DNA from: Oscillospiraceae bacterium
GTDB lineage: Bacteria; Bacillota; Clostridia; Oscillospirales; Oscillospiraceae
Assembly: GCA_017419715.1 (NCBI GenBank)
Contig: JAFOKO010000067.1
Coordinates: 1 to 41,896 of the forward strand
Length of the DNA stretch: 41,896 bases
Reading direction: 5' to 3'
Position 1 is the stretch's first letter; each line of letters opens with the position of its first letter. A program made the translations under genes and the position numbers. The notes beneath the pieces were generated by a model that did not search any database, had not been told where the DNA came from, and saw nothing but the letters and a program-made list of their open reading frames with translations. Positions 29,030-38,123 of this stretch are shown here, one piece after another.

Positions 29030-30934
29030 ATGTCAAAAAAAGAATTTAAGGCAGAATCCAAGCGCTTGCTGGATATGATGATCAACTCCATCTACACGCA
29101 CGAGGAGATCTTCCTGCGCGAGCTGATTTCCAACGCCAGCGACGCGATTGACAAGCTGGCCTATCTGGCCCTCACCGACCAGAATGTGGGCCTGAACCGG
29201 GAGGACTTTGCGATTGACCTGCGCGTGGACAAAAAGCTGGGGCTTTTGACTGTCTCCGACAACGGCATCGGCATGAGCAAGGACGAGATGGAGCAGAATC
29301 TCGGCACCATTGCCAAGAGCGGTTCTTTGCAGTTCAAGCAGGCGCTGGACAAAGACCAGAGCGATGTGGACATCATTGGCCAGTTCGGCGTAGGCTTCTA
29401 CTCCGCCTTTATGGTGGCGGAGACGGTAACTGTGCTGTCGAAGAAATACGGAGAAGATGAGGCCTGGATGTGGCAGTCCTCCGGCGCGGACGGCTACACC
29501 GTCACCCCCTGTGAGAAGACCACCGTGGGCACTGAGGTCATTTTGAAGCTCAAGGCCGACACCGAGGACGAGAAGTACTCTCGCTTCCTGGAGCAGTATG
29601 AGCTGCAAAACCTGGTCAAGAAATACTCCGACTATATCCGCTATCCCATTCGCATGGAGATGGAGAAGAGCCGCCGCAAGGAAGTCCCCGAGGGAGAGCA
29701 AGACGAGGAAAAGGAACCTGAATGGGAAAACTACACGGAGCTGTGCACGCTGAACTCCATGGTGCCTGTGTGGCTCAAGGCCAAAAAGGATGTGACCGAC
29801 GAGGAGTACGACGGCTTCTACAAGGACAAATTCTTTGACTACGAAAAGCCCCTGGCCCACATCCCCATCAGCGTGGAGGGCGCAGTCACCTACAAGGCCC
29901 TGCTCTATATCCCTGCCAAGGCGCCCTACGACTTCTACACCAAGGATTTCAAGAAGGGCCTGCAGCTCTACTCCTCCGGCGTGCTGATCATGGAGCACTG
30001 CGAGGATCTGATCCCCGACTACTTCCGCTTCGTCCGGGGCGTGGTGGACACCGCCGATCTGAGCCTGAACATCAGCCGGGAAATGCTCCAGCATAACCGC
30101 CAGCTGTCCATCATCTCCGGCAATCTGGAAAAGAAGATCAAGCAGGAGCTGCTGAATCTGCAAAAGGACAAGCGGGAGGACTATGAGAAGTTCTTTACCG
30201 CCTTTGGCCGCCAGATCAAGTATGGCATCGTCTCCGACTATGGGATGCACAAGGACGCTCTGCAGGATCTGCTGCTGTTCTGGTCCGCCAAGGAGCAAAA
30301 GCTTGTGACGCTCAAGGAATATGTGGAGGCTATGCCCGAGGCGCAGAAGCATATCTACTTTGCCGCCGGGGAAAGCAACGCAAGGCTGGCCCAACTGCCT
30401 CAGTACCAGCGTCTGCAGGACAAGGGCTTTGATGTGCTGTTCATGACCGAGGATGTCGACGAATTCGTCCCCCGCACGCTGATGAACTTCATGGAAAAGG
30501 ACTTCCGCAACCTGGCCACCGACGATCTGGATCTGTCTACCGAAGACGAGAAGAAGGCGGCTGAAGCCGCCGCTGCCGACTGGAAGGACGAGTTGGACTT
30601 CATCAAGACTGCCCTGGATGGAAAGATCTCCAAGGCGGAGATCTCTGCCGATTTGGGCTCCCACCCCGTCTGCCTGGTTCCCGAGGGCGGTATGAGCTTC
30701 GAGATGGAGAAGTACTTCAAGCGTATGAATCCCGAAATGGCGATGCCCGTGGAGAAAGTGCTCCGTCTGAATCCGGAGCATCCGGTGGTGCAAAAGCTCA
30801 AGGGTATGATCGGCTCCGACCCCGAAAAAGCCAAACAGTACGCTCAAGTGCTCTACGCCCAAGGTCTGATCCTTGCGGACCTCCCCATTGAGGACGCCCA
30901 GGCCTACACCGACTTGATCTGTGGGCTGCTGTAA
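29030..30934 (+). CDS. htpG: Molecular chaperone HtpG (Hsp90 family)
   Basis: 634 aa, full length. GHKL ATPase domain: FLRELISNASDAIDKLAYLA (N-box with the catalytic Glu and Asn), LLTVSDNGIGMSKDEMEQNL (G1), LGTIAKSGSLQF, GQFGVGFYSAFMVAETVTVL (G2/G3). Middle-domain marks: GVVDTADLSLNISREMLQHN, with the conserved Arg of the catalytic loop. The C-terminal dimerisation domain runs to the end. It refolds client proteins in the cytosol. ATG 29030 follows AAAGAG; a GTG at 29021 is in frame and less likely. Directly behind a perfect CIRCE operator, so HrcA should repress it. Confidence 0.97.
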   Translation: MSKKEFKAESKRLLDMMINSIYTHEEIFLRELISNASDAIDKLAYLALTDQNVGLNREDFAIDLRVDKKLGLLTVSDNGIGMSKDEMEQNLGTIAKSGSLQFKQALDKDQSDVDIIGQFGVGFYSAFMVAETVTVLSKKYGEDEAWMWQSSGADGYTVTPCEKTTVGTEVILKLKADTEDEKYSRFLEQYELQNLVKKYSDYIRYPIRMEMEKSRRKEVPEGEQDEEKEPEWENYTELCTLNSMVPVWLKAKKDVTDEEYDGFYKDKFFDYEKPLAHIPISVEGAVTYKALLYIPAKAPYDFYTKDFKKGLQLYSSGVLIMEHCEDLIPDYFRFVRGVVDTADLSLNISREMLQHNRQLSIISGNLEKKIKQELLNLQKDKREDYEKFFTAFGRQIKYGIVSDYGMHKDALQDLLLFWSAKEQKLVTLKEYVEAMPEAQKHIYFAAGESNARLAQLPQYQRLQDKGFDVLFMTEDVDEFVPRTLMNFMEKDFRNLATDDLDLSTEDEKKAAEAAAADWKDELDFIKTALDGKISKAEISADLGSHPVCLVPEGGMSFEMEKYFKRMNPEMAMPVEKVLRLNPEHPVVQKLKGMIGSDPEKAKQYAQVLYAQGLILADLPIEDAQAYTDLICGLL

Positions 30935-30950
30935 CATTGAAATAGCATAA

Positions 30951-30993
30951 AGAAACTCCGCTGCGGCTGTAATTGCACCGCAGCGGAGTTTCT
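30951..30993. terminator. Bidirectional terminator between htpG and the converging operon
   Basis: AGAAACTCCGCTGCGG (30951-30966) pairs perfectly with its complement at 30978-30993 around an 11-nt loop. It overlaps the last bases of the minus-strand gene ending at 30992. Confidence 0.85.
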
Positions 30994-31423
30994 ATGGTTC
31001 GTCCCAACAAGTTGTAATGGTGCCGTCCGGGTAGACGGTGTAGGCCACCTGGCCGTCGGTGGTAAGGCCGTAAACCGTAATGCTCTGGACGGTCGCATCG
31101 GTCGCCTCTCGGAGCGCGGCCTTCAGGCTTGCCACCGTGTCCAGATTCCCCGTGGGGAGGGCCTGGAGCTCTTCCAGGCTTCCGCCGTATTTTTCCATCT
31201 GTTCATAGTTGAAGCGCAGCGGATAGTCCAACTCCAGCGTTCCGCTTGTGGGGTCCCAACTGTGTAGCTGGAAGATTTTCCACTGCTCCGCCAAATACAC
31301 ATCCAGGGCTTGCGGCTGTCTCTGTTCCGGATTGAGCTTGCTCACAAGAAAAAGCAAACCCGCAATCACCAGCAAAAGTAGCCCCAGCGCCACGGAGATC
31401 AGCGTGATCACTGTTTTTTTCAT
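30992..31423 (-). CDS. Membrane-anchored hypothetical protein
   Basis: 143 aa from ATG 31423 (MKKTVITLISVALGLLLLVI). One N-terminal membrane segment (about 4-26), then a small outside domain with YPLRFNYEQMEKYGGSLEEL and ITVYGLTTDGQVAYTVYPDG. No lipobox. No family recognised. A TTG start at 31441 would overlap the preceding DUF1294 gene and has no ribosome site. Last gene of a three-gene minus-strand operon of membrane proteins. Confidence 0.65.
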   Translation of the reverse strand: MKKTVITLISVALGLLLLVIAGLLFLVSKLNPEQRQPQALDVYLAEQWKIFQLHSWDPTSGTLELDYPLRFNYEQMEKYGGSLEELQALPTGNLDTVASLKAALREATDATVQSITVYGLTTDGQVAYTVYPDGTITTCWDEP

Positions 31424-31427
31424 CTTC

Positions 31428-31709
31428 TCACTGCCCTCCAAAGAACACCGTAAGCAGCGTCATCTCCAGCAGAAACATGGCCGGGACGCCCCAGACGAAT
31501 GCCGGGTGGGCACGGGCGTCCGTCTTGTGGTGAAAGGCCGTCATGGCAAGCATCGCGCCGATGCTGCCGCCGAACAGGCTCAAAGTCAACAGTGTTGCCT
31601 CCCGGATGCGGCGTTTGTGGCCAACGGCCAGGGCTTTATCCAGGCCGAAAATCAAAAGGCTCAGCACATTCAAGCTCAGCCCACAGAGGGCGATCATCCC
31701 AGCCGACAT
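31428..31709 (-). CDS. DUF1294 family membrane protein
   Basis: 93 aa. Three hydrophobic segments; the pattern FGLDKALAVGHKRRIREATL, LLTLSLFGGSIGAMLAMTAF and HHKTDARAHPAFVWGVP is the DUF1294 signature (D+..A....RIPE..L..L...GG..GA......HKT). Function unknown. The start is 3 nt after the stop of the EEP-family gene and uses AGGA inside that gene's end, so it is coupled to it. Confidence 0.82.
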   Translation of the reverse strand: MSAGMIALCGLSLNVLSLLIFGLDKALAVGHKRRIREATLLTLSLFGGSIGAMLAMTAFHHKTDARAHPAFVWGVPAMFLLEMTLLTVFFGGQ

Positions 31710-31712
31710 CGC

Positions 31713-32780
31713 TCAATCCTCCAGGTGCAGCGTGAGGCGAACAGGATTGTGGTCGGAGCAGGCAAAGCCCGCATCCAGCGTCTCCACCTGCTCTACCATC
31801 AGGTTTGGAGAAACCAGGAAGCCATCAATGACATAGTACTGAGTGTTCTTCCGGTCTGCAGGGTCATAGGGCTGGTTCAGCAGGCGGCAGCTGGGGACAG
31901 TGCTGTCCCAAACATAGTGCCAACCGTCATCCAGCTCGCTTTCGTCCAGATAACCGGGAGACCAGAGCGCTTTGTGGGTATTGGGCCAGACCGCCTCCGC
32001 ATCGGGAAATACTTGATTCCAGTCGCCGCCAGCCACCACATAGTTGCCCTTCTCGTATTCCTCCGCCAGCAGCGTCCGAAGCTGCTTTGACTGGGCCAGC
32101 TTGCCCTCGCCGTCGTCGTAGGCCTCCAGGTGCAGATTCACCAGCACCAGTTCCTTTTCCGTGCCCGCCACAGGGATCCGGCTCACCAGCAGGCAGCGTT
32201 TGAGATTCACCATAGACACAGGCCAGGAGAAGGGGCAGGGCAGGCTAACACGGGTGGCATTGCGGATCTGATAGCGGGAGCTGGTCAACAGGCCGGATCG
32301 GACCTTGCCGATGGGCGGCCAGGGATAGGGGACGAATTTGGTGGAAAAGTTCAGCGCATAGGCGCTCGCCCGGCTCTGTTCTTCCCGCAAAACGGCGAGC
32401 TCGTCCAGATCGTAGCTCCGCCTGGAGCCGGCATCCACTTCCTGCAGAAGCAGGAAATCCGCGTCTTGTCCGGACAGGAAGTTCTGGATCCCGTCGAGGT
32501 TCTTCTGGATCAGCTCTGCCGAAGCTGGGCGCACCTCCCGGCCGCCGTCCATGAAGAAATCGCTTTCCTCGCCCAAGGCACAGTAGCCAATGTTCCAGGA
32601 CAGGATCGTGAAACTGGACTTGTCCAGCGGGGTCAATTCCGGTCCTGCCAGCGCCAGCGTTTCCTCCGGCTCCGGCCGGTACTCGGTAGCGGTGAGATAG
32701 AGAAACAGGCCGGCCGCTGCCAGCAAAACGACGCCAAGCAGGATCCCCAGCGTCAAAGCAACGCGTTTCAAAGCTTTCAC
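31713..32780 (-). CDS. Membrane-anchored endonuclease/exonuclease/phosphatase (EEP) family hydrolase
   Basis: 355 aa, GTG start at 32780 behind AAGGAGAAAAATA. One N-terminal membrane anchor (about 8-30), then an EEP domain outside or at the membrane: FTILSWNIGYCALGEE, DFLLLQEVDAG (metal-binding Glu), LVLVNLHLEAYDDG, YVVAGGDWNQVFP, and the final SDHNPVRLTL with the catalytic Asp-His. Members are metal-dependent phosphodiesterases, including sphingomyelinase-like and nuclease forms. A membrane-tied version is more likely to act on lipids or outside DNA than inside the cell. First gene of the operon with DUF1294. Confidence 0.82.
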   Translation of the reverse strand: MKALKRVALTLGILLGVVLLAAAGLFLYLTATEYRPEPEETLALAGPELTPLDKSSFTILSWNIGYCALGEESDFFMDGGREVRPASAELIQKNLDGIQNFLSGQDADFLLLQEVDAGSRRSYDLDELAVLREEQSRASAYALNFSTKFVPYPWPPIGKVRSGLLTSSRYQIRNATRVSLPCPFSWPVSMVNLKRCLLVSRIPVAGTEKELVLVNLHLEAYDDGEGKLAQSKQLRTLLAEEYEKGNYVVAGGDWNQVFPDAEAVWPNTHKALWSPGYLDESELDDGWHYVWDSTVPSCRLLNQPYDPADRKNTQYYVIDGFLVSPNLMVEQVETLDAGFACSDHNPVRLTLHLED

Positions 32781-32823
32781 TATTTTTCTCCTTTTCGGAT
32801 ATGGACTTGTTCGCCGCCTGCTG

Positions 32824-34350
32824 CTACATCAGCGGCGAGAGCAGGCGCAAGATGGAGCGGTAAAGGTGGCGAAGCACGCTGATGCGGGAGGATTCCTCCA
32901 GCTTGACCTCCCGGCACTGGGGGAAGCTCGCATCAAAATCGGCACGGATCGCCGCAATGCAGTCCGCACGGTAGAGCCACACGCCGTCCTCAAAGTGGAG
33001 ATAGAGGCTTCGGAAGTCCAGATTCACCGTTCCTACTGCGGCCGTTATATCGTCAGACAGAAAGACCTTGGAGTGGACAAAGCCCGGACTGTACTCGAAA
33101 ATGCGGACGCCGCCTGCCAACAGCGGATCATAATTGGCGCGGGTCATCTCGTAAACATAGGGCTTGTCCGGGATTCCGGGGGTGATGATCCGCACATCGA
33201 TCCCGGACTTGGCCGCATTGGTCAATGTCTCCGCCATGCCCTCATCGATGATCAGATAGGGCGTCATGATCCAGACATAGTTCCGTGCGCCGGTGATCAC
33301 ATTGCTGAACACAATGCGGCCCACCGCCTCATCATCCAGAGGCGTATCCAGATAGGGCTGGACATAGCCAAGCTCCTTGGGCAGCAGAGCAAATTCCGGC
33401 TTCTGATCCACAGCTTGCTCCTGGGCCACATAATTCCACATGGACAGGAACATGACCGTCATAGACCAGACTGCTTCCCCCCGCAAACGAACTGCCGCGT
33501 CCTTCCACTGCCCGAATCGCCGTTTTCCCAGGTTGGCATACTCGTCCGCCAGGTTCACACCGCCGGTAAAGCCCTCCACCCCGTCGATCAGCAACAGCTT
33601 CCGGTGATCCCGGTTGTTGAGCCGGGAATTCAAAATGGGCACAAAACGGTTGAAGGCCCGAGCCCGGATACCCAGCGCTTCCAAGCGGCGCTCATAGCGC
33701 GTGGGCAAACGCTGAATGCAGCCGAAGTCGTCGTAGATCAGCCGCACATCCACCCCCTGGGCAGCCTTGCGGGTAAGAATATCCAAAATCTGGCTCCAGA
33801 TCTCCCCTTCTTCTATGATGAAGTATTCCAGATAGATGGTTTTTTCAGCCCGCTCCAAGCTTGCAAAAACCCGGGAGAAGAAGCGCTCGCCAGAATCATA
33901 GTAATCCGTCTCCGTGTTCTGATAGACAGGGCAATGGACGGTATTGCTCAGATACCGGGCCTGCACCGCCGCGCCTGGATCATCCTGCCGCAATGCCTCC
34001 ATCACAGTTTCATTCTGCACCATCGTTTCTTCCAGAGTTTTGTCAATGTCCCCCATCTTTCGGCGCAAGCGCTTGGAAAGGCGGCTGCCGCCAAAGAGCA
34101 GATAGAGGCTTAGGCCCAACACCGGAAACCCAAGGATCGGGATGATCCAGGCCATCTTGTACGCGGGATTCTCCGGCAGTGACAGCACATAGAGGATCAG
34201 AAGCCAGGACAGGATCGTACTAAGCGTGGTAATCACAGGCTTGTAATCCTTAAACCAGAGCAAGGAGGCCAACAGCACAAACAACTGCAGTAAAATACCG
34301 AGGGAAACCATGCCAATGCGGGACAATAACAGTTTCAATAATCGTTTCAT
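32824..34350 (-). CDS. cls: Cardiolipin synthase
   Basis: 508 aa. Two N-terminal membrane helices (about 11-32 and 42-58) plus a third around 67-87, then two phospholipase-D-type domains. First HKD motif: NNRDHRKLLLIDG with H249, K251, D256; second: FVHSKVFLSDD with H426, K428, D433. Length and layout are those of bacterial Cls, which condenses two phosphatidylglycerol molecules to cardiolipin and glycerol in the membrane. ATG 34350 follows GAGAGGGAAGA. It is a separate gene, about 40 nt upstream of the EEP operon on the same strand, so it may be transcribed with it. Confidence 0.93.
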   Translation of the reverse strand: MKRLLKLLLSRIGMVSLGILLQLFVLLASLLWFKDYKPVITTLSTILSWLLILYVLSLPENPAYKMAWIIPILGFPVLGLSLYLLFGGSRLSKRLRRKMGDIDKTLEETMVQNETVMEALRQDDPGAAVQARYLSNTVHCPVYQNTETDYYDSGERFFSRVFASLERAEKTIYLEYFIIEEGEIWSQILDILTRKAAQGVDVRLIYDDFGCIQRLPTRYERRLEALGIRARAFNRFVPILNSRLNNRDHRKLLLIDGVEGFTGGVNLADEYANLGKRRFGQWKDAAVRLRGEAVWSMTVMFLSMWNYVAQEQAVDQKPEFALLPKELGYVQPYLDTPLDDEAVGRIVFSNVITGARNYVWIMTPYLIIDEGMAETLTNAAKSGIDVRIITPGIPDKPYVYEMTRANYDPLLAGGVRIFEYSPGFVHSKVFLSDDITAAVGTVNLDFRSLYLHFEDGVWLYRADCIAAIRADFDASFPQCREVKLEESSRISVLRHLYRSILRLLSPLM

Positions 34351-34380
34351 TCTTCCCTCTCGCTACCGTTGTGCCTGCAT

Positions 34381-34620
34381 TCAGATTTCTCTGTACATTC
34401 CGGCCGCGTCGTCCTTCCGGACCGTCTCAGCCACCTGGAGGACCTCCACGTTCAAAGTGCTTGCGCCAAAGCGAATGGAGATTTTGTCTCCCACCTTCAC
34501 ATCATAGCTGGCTTTGGCAGGCCGTCCGTTCACCGTCACCCGCTCCGCATCACAGGCCTCGTTGGCCACGGTTCTTCTCTTGATTATTCTTGAAACCTTC
34601 AAAAACTTATCGAGTCTCAT
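34381..34620 (-). CDS. rqcP: RqcP-like S4-domain RNA-binding protein
   Basis: 79 aa, one S4 domain: [20 protein letters not shown] then [19 protein letters not shown], which is the usual RqcP (YabO/HslR) pattern. RqcP helps RqcH add poly-alanine tails to stalled nascent chains on 50S subunits. ATG 34620 follows GTGGAAATGAA. It lies between uvrA and cls on the same strand; the intergenic stretch to uvrA (34621-34675) holds nothing recognised. Confidence 0.88.
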   Translation of the reverse strand: MRLDKFLKVSRIIKRRTVANEACDAERVTVNGRPAKASYDVKVGDKISIRFGASTLNVEVLQVAETVRKDDAAGMYREI

Positions 34621-34675
34621 TTCATTTCCACAAACGAAAAAAGCAAAACGAAAAACGAATGCGATTCATTATTTC

Positions 34676-37507
34676 CTATTTTTTCGTTATCACCTTTCTT
34701 AAATATTGTCCTGTAAAGGAATTTGGATTCGCGGCGACCTGCTCCGGCGTGCCTGTCGCGACGATCCTGCCGCCGCCGTCTCCGCCCTCCGGGCCAAGGT
34801 CGATGATCCAGTCGGCGCATTTGATAACATCCAGGTTGTGCTCGATGACCAGGACTGTATTTCCGACCTCTACAAATCTTTGCAGTACCTCGATCAGCTT
34901 GCTCACATCGTACACATGCAAGCCTGTGGTGGGCTCGTCCAAGATGTAGAAGGTGGAGCCCGTAGAGCGGCGGGACAGCTCCGTCGCCAGTTTCACCCGC
35001 TGGGCCTCGCCGCCGGAAAGCGTGGTGGAAGACTGGCCCAGCTTGATGTAGCCCAGGCCCACATCCACCAGCGTTTGGATCTTGTCCCGCAACCGTGGCA
35101 AATTCTGGAAAAACTCCAGGGCCTCATCGCAAGTCATTTCCAGTACATCGGCAATGGACGCGCCCTTGTATCGGACCTCCAGCGTCTCGCGGTTGTAGCG
35201 TTTGCCCTGGCAGACCTCGCAAGGCACATAGACATCCGGCAAAAAGTGCATTTCGATTTTTACCAGGCCGTCGCCGCTGCAGGCCTCACAGCGGCCGCCC
35301 TTTGTATTGAAGGAGAAGCGGCCCGGCCCATAGCCCCGGAGCTTGGCGTCCTGGGTGGAAGCGTAGAGGTCCCGGATGTCGTTAAACAGGCCGGTATAGG
35401 TAGCAGGATTCGAGCGGGGGGTACGGCCGATGGGGCTCTGATCGATGCAGATCACCTTATCCAACTGCTCGACCCCGGTAAAATGATCATGCAGACCGGG
35501 ACGGATGCGGGCGTGATTCAAACTGCCCGCCAGTTTTTTATGGATGATCTCATTCACCAGGGAAGACTTGCCGGAGCCGGAAACTCCGGTGACACAGCAG
35601 AGGGTCCCCAGGGGGATGCTCACATCTATGTTTTGCAGATTGTTCTCCCGGCAGCCATAGACACTCAGCTGCTTGCCGTTGCCAGGGCGGCGAACGGCCG
35701 GGACCGGGATGGTCTTTTGGCCGGAGAGGTACTGGCCCGTGATGGAGCGGGGCTCCGCTTCGATCTCCGCCACTGTCCCCTGGGCCACGATCTCGCCGCC
35801 GTGAATGCCCGCGCCGGGGCCAACATCCACGATATAATCCGCGGCGCGCATGGTGTCCTCGTCGTGCTCTACTACGATCAGGGTGTTGCCGATGTCCCGC
35901 AAACGCTTCAGCGTCTCCAGCAGCTTGTCGTTGTCCCGCTGGTGCAGGCCGATGGATGGCTCATCCAGGATATAGAGCACACCCATAAGGCTGGAACCGA
36001 TCTGGGTAGCCAGACGGATGCGCTGGCTTTCTCCGCCGGAAAGAGTAGCGGCGGCCCGGGACAGGGTCAAATACTGCAGACCCACAGATTGCAGAAACCC
36101 CAAGCGCGCCTTGATCTCCCGGAGGATGGGCGTAGCGATCATGGCTTCTGTTGGCGGCAGCTCCAGATGCTCCATAAATTCCAGTGCCTTAGTCACAGGC
36201 AGGTCGCAATAGTCCATGATCTTCATCCCGCCCACTGTGACGGCCCGAGAGATGGGAGACAAACGCTTGCCGCCGCATTCCGGGCAGGGGGAACTGGACA
36301 TGCACTCCTCCAGCTCCTTGCGCATGGCATCGGACTGAGTTTCCCGGTAGCGCCGCTCCAAGCTGGGGACAATGCCCTCAAAGGCCTGTTCCAGCGTGCC
36401 TCGGCCATTGGTCCGCTCGTAGTAGAGCTTGAGCTTTTCCCCCTTGGTGCCGTAGAGAATGGCATCCAGCGCCGTTTTTGGCAATTGGTGGATCGGATCA
36501 GTCAACTTAAAATGGAACTTTTCCGCCAGGGCATCAAAATACATCTTGGAGATGGAATCGTTTCGCACATTGCCCCAGCCGCTGGCCTGGATGGCCCCTT
36601 CCAGAATGGAAAGGCTACGGTTGGGAATGATCAGCTCCGGGTCCACCTTGAGCTGAAAGCCCAGACCCGCGCAGTGGGGGCAAGCCCCATAGGGATTGTT
36701 GAAAGAGAACATTCTGGGGCTCAGCTCCGGCATGGAGATGCCACAGTCCTCGCAGGCATAGTTCAGAGAAAAGGGCAACTCCTCCTGGCTGTCCATCCGT
36801 TGGATCAGGGCAAGTCCGCCGCCGTGGGAAGTGGCCGTTTCGATGGAATCCGTCAAGCGTCGGGTCACATCCCCCCGCAACACCAGACGGTCCACAACCA
36901 GCTCAATATTGTGCTTTTTGTTTTTATCCAGGGCAATTTCTTCGGTTAGATCGTAGAGATTGCCATCCACCCGGACCCGGGCGAAGCCAGATTTTCTGGC
37001 GTCGGAGAAGACCTTCTGATGCTCGCCCTTCTTGCCGCGCACCACGGGAGAGAGTACCTGGAACTTGGTACCCTCCGGCAGCTGCAGCACCTTGTCCACG
37101 ATCTGGTCGATGGTTTGCTTGCGGATCTCCTTGCCGCACTTGGGGCAGTGGGGCACGCCGGCCCTCGCCCAGAGCAGGCGCAAATAGTCGTAGATCTCCG
37201 TCACGGTACCCACGGTAGACCTTGGGTTCTTGGAGGTAGTCTTCTGGTCGATCGAGATGGCGGGTGAAAGGCCGTCGATGGCGTCCACATCCGGCTTGTC
37301 CATCTGCCCCAGAAACATTCTGGCATAGCTGGACAGCGATTCCACATAGCGTCGCTGGCCCTCGGCATAAATGGTGTCAAAGGCCAGGGAGGACTTGCCG
37401 GAACCGGAGAGTCCGGTAAACACCACCAGCTTGTCTCTGGGAATGGTCAAATTCACATTTTTCAGATTGTTCGCCCGTGCCCCGCGAACAGAAATGAATT
37501 CATTCAT
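34676..37507 (-). CDS. uvrA: Excinuclease ABC subunit A
   Basis: 943 aa, full length. Damage-recognition ATPase of nucleotide excision repair. N-terminal ATPase: [20 protein letters not shown]; first zinc site CPKC plus a second Cys pair (CEDC ... CPHC); [18 protein letters not shown] and [15 protein letters not shown]; second Walker [17 protein letters not shown]; large zinc finger CEAC-x18-[20 protein letters not shown] and [18 protein letters not shown] 37507 ([17 protein letters not shown]) follows GGTGAG; an upstream ATG seven codons earlier has no ribosome site. The promoter (37541-37569) sits inside a hairpin that ends the upstream gene. Confidence 0.97.
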   Translation of the reverse strand: MNEFISVRGARANNLKNVNLTIPRDKLVVFTGLSGSGKSSLAFDTIYAEGQRRYVESLSSYARMFLGQMDKPDVDAIDGLSPAISIDQKTTSKNPRSTVGTVTEIYDYLRLLWARAGVPHCPKCGKEIRKQTIDQIVDKVLQLPEGTKFQVLSPVVRGKKGEHQKVFSDARKSGFARVRVDGNLYDLTEEIALDKNKKHNIELVVDRLVLRGDVTRRLTDSIETATSHGGGLALIQRMDSQEELPFSLNYACEDCGISMPELSPRMFSFNNPYGACPHCAGLGFQLKVDPELIIPNRSLSILEGAIQASGWGNVRNDSISKMYFDALAEKFHFKLTDPIHQLPKTALDAILYGTKGEKLKLYYERTNGRGTLEQAFEGIVPSLERRYRETQSDAMRKELEECMSSSPCPECGGKRLSPISRAVTVGGMKIMDYCDLPVTKALEFMEHLELPPTEAMIATPILREIKARLGFLQSVGLQYLTLSRAAATLSGGESQRIRLATQIGSSLMGVLYILDEPSIGLHQRDNDKLLETLKRLRDIGNTLIVVEHDEDTMRAADYIVDVGPGAGIHGGEIVAQGTVAEIEAEPRSITGQYLSGQKTIPVPAVRRPGNGKQLSVYGCRENNLQNIDVSIPLGTLCCVTGVSGSGKSSLVNEIIHKKLAGSLNHARIRPGLHDHFTGVEQLDKVICIDQSPIGRTPRSNPATYTGLFNDIRDLYASTQDAKLRGYGPGRFSFNTKGGRCEACSGDGLVKIEMHFLPDVYVPCEVCQGKRYNRETLEVRYKGASIADVLEMTCDEALEFFQNLPRLRDKIQTLVDVGLGYIKLGQSSTTLSGGEAQRVKLATELSRRSTGSTFYILDEPTTGLHVYDVSKLIEVLQRFVEVGNTVLVIEHNLDVIKCADWIIDLGPEGGDGGGRIVATGTPEQVAANPNSFTGQYLRKVITKK

Positions 37508-37540
37508 ATCGCACTCACCGCGTTTCAAAGTTTTCTACTT

Positions 37541-37569
37541 ATTATACCAGAAATATATGAAAGAAGCAA
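37541..37569 (-). promoter_or_regulatory. Promoter of uvrA
   Basis: Minus strand: TTGCTT (37569-37564), 17-bp spacer, perfect TATAAT (37546-37541). The -35 box lies within one arm of the hairpin at 37565-37606. No SOS (LexA) box of the GAACNNNNGTTC kind was seen. Confidence 0.75.
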
Positions 37570-37606
37570 TAGGAAATCGGAAGTGAAAAACCAATTTCCT
37601 ATTGCT
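37565..37606 (-). terminator. Terminator-like hairpin after the PH-domain gene, overlapping the uvrA promoter
   Basis: AGCAATAGGAAAT (37565-37577) and ATTTCCTATTGCT (37594-37606) are perfect complements around a 16-nt loop. On the minus strand it is followed by TCTTTC. It lies about 50 nt after the PH-domain gene's stop at 37659. Confidence 0.65.
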
Positions 37607-37658
37607 GATTTACAAGTGATCGCACGCTGCACAGATCGCGGGCGCGCTGGATGTGCCA

Positions 37659-38066
37659 TTACTTCTCTACGCTATCGACTGCGCCGTCGTGGTTGGTGTC
37701 GTAGAGATTCGGCGCCATTTCCTCCCGGATGGTCACGCCGCGGGAAATCCGCTGCTTCTCCACCAGATCGGACAGCATTTCCTTGATCTTGCGGGGTTCC
37801 TTGATCCGGCAGATGTCAAACTCCGAGGCGGTTTTGTCGGAGGAGCAGCAGTGGATCGTGCCCACTCCGTCGATGCGCTCCATCACGCTACGGGTGAGGG
37901 TCAAATCGAGGATCCGGTAGAGCCGGATCTCTTCTTCGCTCTGTTTGATGATGCCCTTGACGATCAAGAGTTTATCATCGGTGAGGATGTAACGGGTAAA
38001 GGACCAAGGCAATCCGAACAGGGTGCGCTTGCGGTCGGACCAAACGGTATTGCTGGGAAGCTTCAT
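37659..38066 (-). CDS. Bacterial PH-domain protein with a C-terminal EF-hand loop
   Basis: 135 aa. Residues about 5-105 are a bacterial PH (bPH/DUF304) domain: FTRYILTDDKLLIVKGIIKQ, RLYRILDLTLTRSVMERIDG, VGTIHCCSSDKTASEFDICR, with the usual YxLTDxxLxIxxG start. No membrane segments, unlike YdbT. The end reads DTNHDGAVDSVE (D123 to E134), which fits the 12-residue EF-hand calcium loop at positions 1, 3, 5, 6, 9 and 12. ATG 38066 follows AGTGAGGTAGGAAT. It sits between glmS and uvrA on the same strand. Function unknown. Confidence 0.78.
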   Translation of the reverse strand: MKLPSNTVWSDRKRTLFGLPWSFTRYILTDDKLLIVKGIIKQSEEEIRLYRILDLTLTRSVMERIDGVGTIHCCSSDKTASEFDICRIKEPRKIKEMLSDLVEKQRISRGVTIREEMAPNLYDTNHDGAVDSVEK

Positions 38067-38123
38067 ATTCCTACCTCACTTTCTTTTATGCGTCCGGGGC
38101 GCAAATCGCACCCCGGGCAGTTT

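Noticed and set aside
29033..30937. Long minus-strand frame opposite htpG
   Set aside because: Codon mirror of a high-GC, highly biased gene; no ribosome site or domain.
37480..37600. SOS (LexA) box at uvrA
   Set aside because: No GAACNNNNGTTC or close variant is present in the promoter region.
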